Made by a program: the position numbers and the translations under genes. The notes beneath the pieces are model-generated. The model was not told the origin of the DNA, did no database searches, and was given only the letters and a program-made list of their open reading frames with translations. From PFJX01 sp964466195 (GTDB lineage: Bacteria; Pseudomonadota; Gammaproteobacteria; Burkholderiales; Thiobacillaceae), in NCBI GenBank assembly GCA_964466195.1, contig CAYXMQ010000006.1, positions 62,001 to 126,000 on the forward strand: 64,000 nt of DNA. Direction: 5' to 3'. This document shows, one piece after another, positions 62,340 to 64,000 of this stretch. How positions within the stretch are numbered: position 1 is the stretch's first letter; every line of letters starts with the position of its first letter.

Positions 62340-62600
62340 GCGCGCGCAGCCTGAAAGACGTGCTGCCGGAGCAGACCGTTGTCGGCCGCCGGCCCGGCTG
62401 TGTTTCCCAGCCTGCCCCCCTCAACAGAAGCCACCGCAGACGCAGTTTTCAGCGCGTGATTCAGCGGGAATATGCAAGCAGCGACCAGCCGCGTTTGAGC
62501 GGAGAGGCTGTCGGCGCGTATATTGCCGCCGTTCCCACTTTGCCCGCGCCGGCTCCTGCCGCAGCGCCGGCGAACCACCATTCGACCCCGGAGGCAACGC

Positions 62601-63242
62601 ATGACCACCTACACCCGCGACGACCAGCTCGCCGTCCAGCCCGAAACCAACGTCGGCGGCAAGATCGAAGCCTCGGGCGCCTACGTCGGCCATTTCACGC
62701 TGGCCAAGGAACGCACCGCGAAGACCGGCACCAAGGGCATCGAATTCAACTTCGAGGCGGAAGATGGCCGCACTGCGCGCTACCTGACGCTGTGGCTGAC
62801 CCGCGCCAATGGCGAGAAGATCGAATACCCCTACAGCCTGCTGTCGGCGCTGATGGCCTGCCTGAACGTGAAGAACATCGAATCCACGCCCACCACGGTG
62901 GATGAATGGAACACCGCCAGCAGCATGATGATGCCGACCGAAGTGCAATCCTTCCCGGACCTGATGCACAAACCGATCGGCGTGCTGCTGCAGCGCGAAG
63001 AACGCCTGTGGGAAGGCAAGACCTACGTCAGCATGCGCATCGCCCAGTTCTACGACCCTAGCGACCGCAGCACGCCGGCCGAAATCATGTCCGGCAGCCG
63101 CGCCGGCCAGGCGCTCGACAAACTGGTCGGCAATTTGCGCGAAACCGTCGTCCGCAACGACGCCCCGCCGGCCGACGCCCTGCCCGCCGGCGGCACGGCC
63201 AGCGGCTTTGGCGACATCACCGACGACGACGTGCCGTTCTGA
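62601..63242 (+). CDS. SSB-like protein with acidic C-terminal tip
   Basis: The 213-residue product has no clear Ssb OB core but ends TDDDVPF, the acidic tip motif of single-stranded DNA-binding proteins. The middle has EFNFEAEDGRTARYLTLWL and PYSLLSALMACLNV. It looks like phage-type ssDNA-binding proteins. GGAGG lies at an ideal distance before the ATG. It is upstream of uvrA, a place often taken by ssb in other bacteria, while the standard ssb is at 10.7 kb. Confidence 0.72.
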   Translation: MTTYTRDDQLAVQPETNVGGKIEASGAYVGHFTLAKERTAKTGTKGIEFNFEAEDGRTARYLTLWLTRANGEKIEYPYSLLSALMACLNVKNIESTPTTVDEWNTASSMMMPTEVQSFPDLMHKPIGVLLQREERLWEGKTYVSMRIAQFYDPSDRSTPAEIMSGSRAGQALDKLVGNLRETVVRNDAPPADALPAGGTASGFGDITDDDVPF

Positions 63243-63247
63243 GCGAT

Positions 63248-63294
63248 TTGAGCCGGAGCGCGACTAACGCGTATATTCGGCCGTTTCGTTAGTC
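63248..63294 (+). promoter_or_regulatory. Candidate uvrA promoter with flanking inverted repeat
   Basis: TTGAGC (63248-63253), an 18-base spacer and TATATT (63272-63277). An 8-bp inverted repeat, GACTAACG (63262-63269) and CGTTAGTC (63287-63294), flanks the -10. It does not match the CTGT-N8-ACAG LexA consensus. Confidence 0.4.
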
Positions 63295-63305
63295 CGGCAG
63301 CCACC

Positions 63306-64000
63306 ATGATCCGCGTCCGCGGCGCCCGCACCCACAACCTCAAGAACGTCAACGTCGACCTGCCGGCGCATAAGCTGGTGGTGATCACCGGGCTGTCCGG
63401 CTCGGGCAAGTCGTCGCTGGCGTTCGACACGCTGTATGCCGAAGGCCAGCGACGCTATGTCGAGTCGCTTTCCGCCTACGCGCGCCAGTTTCTGCAACTG
63501 ATGGAAAAGCCGGATGTGGACCTGATCGAAGGCCTCTCGCCGGCCATCTCCATCGAGCAGAAGGCGACCAGCCACAATCCGCGTTCCACCGTCGGCACGG
63601 TCACCGAGATTCACGATTACCTGCGCCTGCTGTTCGCCCGCGCCGGCACGCCGCGCTGTCCGCATCACGCCATCGAACTGGCGGCGCAGACGGTGTCGCA
63701 GATGGTCGACACGGTGTTGCAATTGCCGGAAGAAACCAAGCTGATGATCCTGGCGCCGTTGGTCGTCGGCCGCAAAGGCGAGCAGCTCGGGCTGTTCGAC
63801 GAACTGCGCGCACAGGGCTTTGTGCGCCTGCGCGTGAATGGCGAGGTGTTCGACATCGACAGCCTGCCGGCGCTGGAGAAACACAAGAAGCACACCGTCG
63901 AAGCGGTGGTGGACCGTCTGAAAACCCGTGCCGACATGAAGCAGCGCCTGGCGGAAAGCTTCGAGACCGCGCTGCGCCATTCCGACGGCAAGGCGCTGGC
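63306..64000 (+). CDS. uvrA: Excinuclease ABC subunit A (partial, continues past window)
   Basis: DNA damage sensor of nucleotide excision repair. The visible 231 residues start MIRVRGARTHNLKNVNVDLP, have Walker A GLSGSGKSS (residues 29-37), the signature RYVESLSAYARQFL, SPAISIEQK and the zinc-module segment RCPHHAIEL. It is truncated by the right edge. Confidence 0.97.
   Translation, partial: MIRVRGARTHNLKNVNVDLPAHKLVVITGLSGSGKSSLAFDTLYAEGQRRYVESLSAYARQFLQLMEKPDVDLIEGLSPAISIEQKATSHNPRSTVGTVTEIHDYLRLLFARAGTPRCPHHAIELAAQTVSQMVDTVLQLPEETKLMILAPLVVGRKGEQLGLFDELRAQGFVRLRVNGEVFDIDSLPALEKHKKHTVEAVVDRLKTRADMKQRLAESFETALRHSDGKAL

Noticed and set aside
1..64000. CRISPR array, insertion sequence, prophage or tRNA genes
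   Set aside because: No regularly spaced repeats, transposase motifs, phage structural genes or cloverleaf sequences were recognised by reading; a tRNAscan or ISfinder run would be decisive.

Overview
The window is GC-rich, densely packed bacterial DNA. Conserved gene orders point to a betaproteobacterium, probably in or near the Nitrosomonadales. These orders are aroQ-accB-accC-prmA-DUF3426, rplM-rpsI-argC-erpA, pcm-rhodanese-tolC converging on waaA, UbiH-family hydroxylase-dsbC, and an MFS transporter followed by ssb. The assignment rests on gene order and protein family character only; no rRNA or tRNA gene was seen.

Layout. Positions 1-4.5 kb hold a minus-strand glycine-cleavage operon (lipA, gcvT, gcvH, gcvPA, then tpx running off the left edge). 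It starts with a promoter, a tandem glycine riboswitch and an intrinsic terminator. From 4.5 to 9 kb lies the minus-strand aroQ-accB-accC-prmA-DUF3426 block, with an odd duplication of the accC start between accB and accC. From 9.3 to 12.1 kb are an MFS transporter, ssb and an ELM1-family gene. From 12.1 to 28.1 kb is a cell-surface glycan locus. It contains an SxtJ/DUF5989/carbamoyltransferase trio, an SGNH protein, glycosyltransferases, an O-antigen ligase-like protein, a CDP-hexose cassette with a sugar C-methyltransferase, and several methyltransferase or CmcI-like genes. From 28 to 37 kb come mgtE, ntrBC (glnLG), a MidA-like methyltransferase, a flavoprotein, a UDP-glucuronate epimerase-like gene and waaA.

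From 37 to 50.5 kb the content is mostly housekeeping: tolC, rhodanese, pcm, a spermidine-synthase-like gene, rppH, a CBS protein, two unrecognised genes, apbC, ilvA, rpiA, yacG, erpA, argC, rpsI, rplM, a YdcF-family gene and an OsmC-family gene. From 50.6 to 58.8 kb are a STAS-like gene, an EamA transporter, rmuC, a UbiH-family gene, dsbC, a small secreted protein, trpG-trpD and a YheT-type hydrolase. From 58.9 to 62.3 kb is a respiratory patch: a nine-heme c plus membrane b-type cytochrome fusion that resembles CbcL, a monoheme cytochrome c and a YceI protein. The right edge has an SSB-like gene with an acidic tail and the start of uvrA.

The most interesting parts are four. The first is the glycan locus, which reads as a pathway for a CDP-linked C-methylated 6-deoxyhexose with carbamoyl and methyl decoration. 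The second is the nonaheme quinone oxidoreductase-like fusion. The third is the placement of lipoyl synthase under glycine-riboswitch control, which would couple GcvH lipoylation to glycine supply. The fourth is the accC-start duplication with a hairpin-forming spacer. No CRISPR array, insertion sequence or prophage was found.
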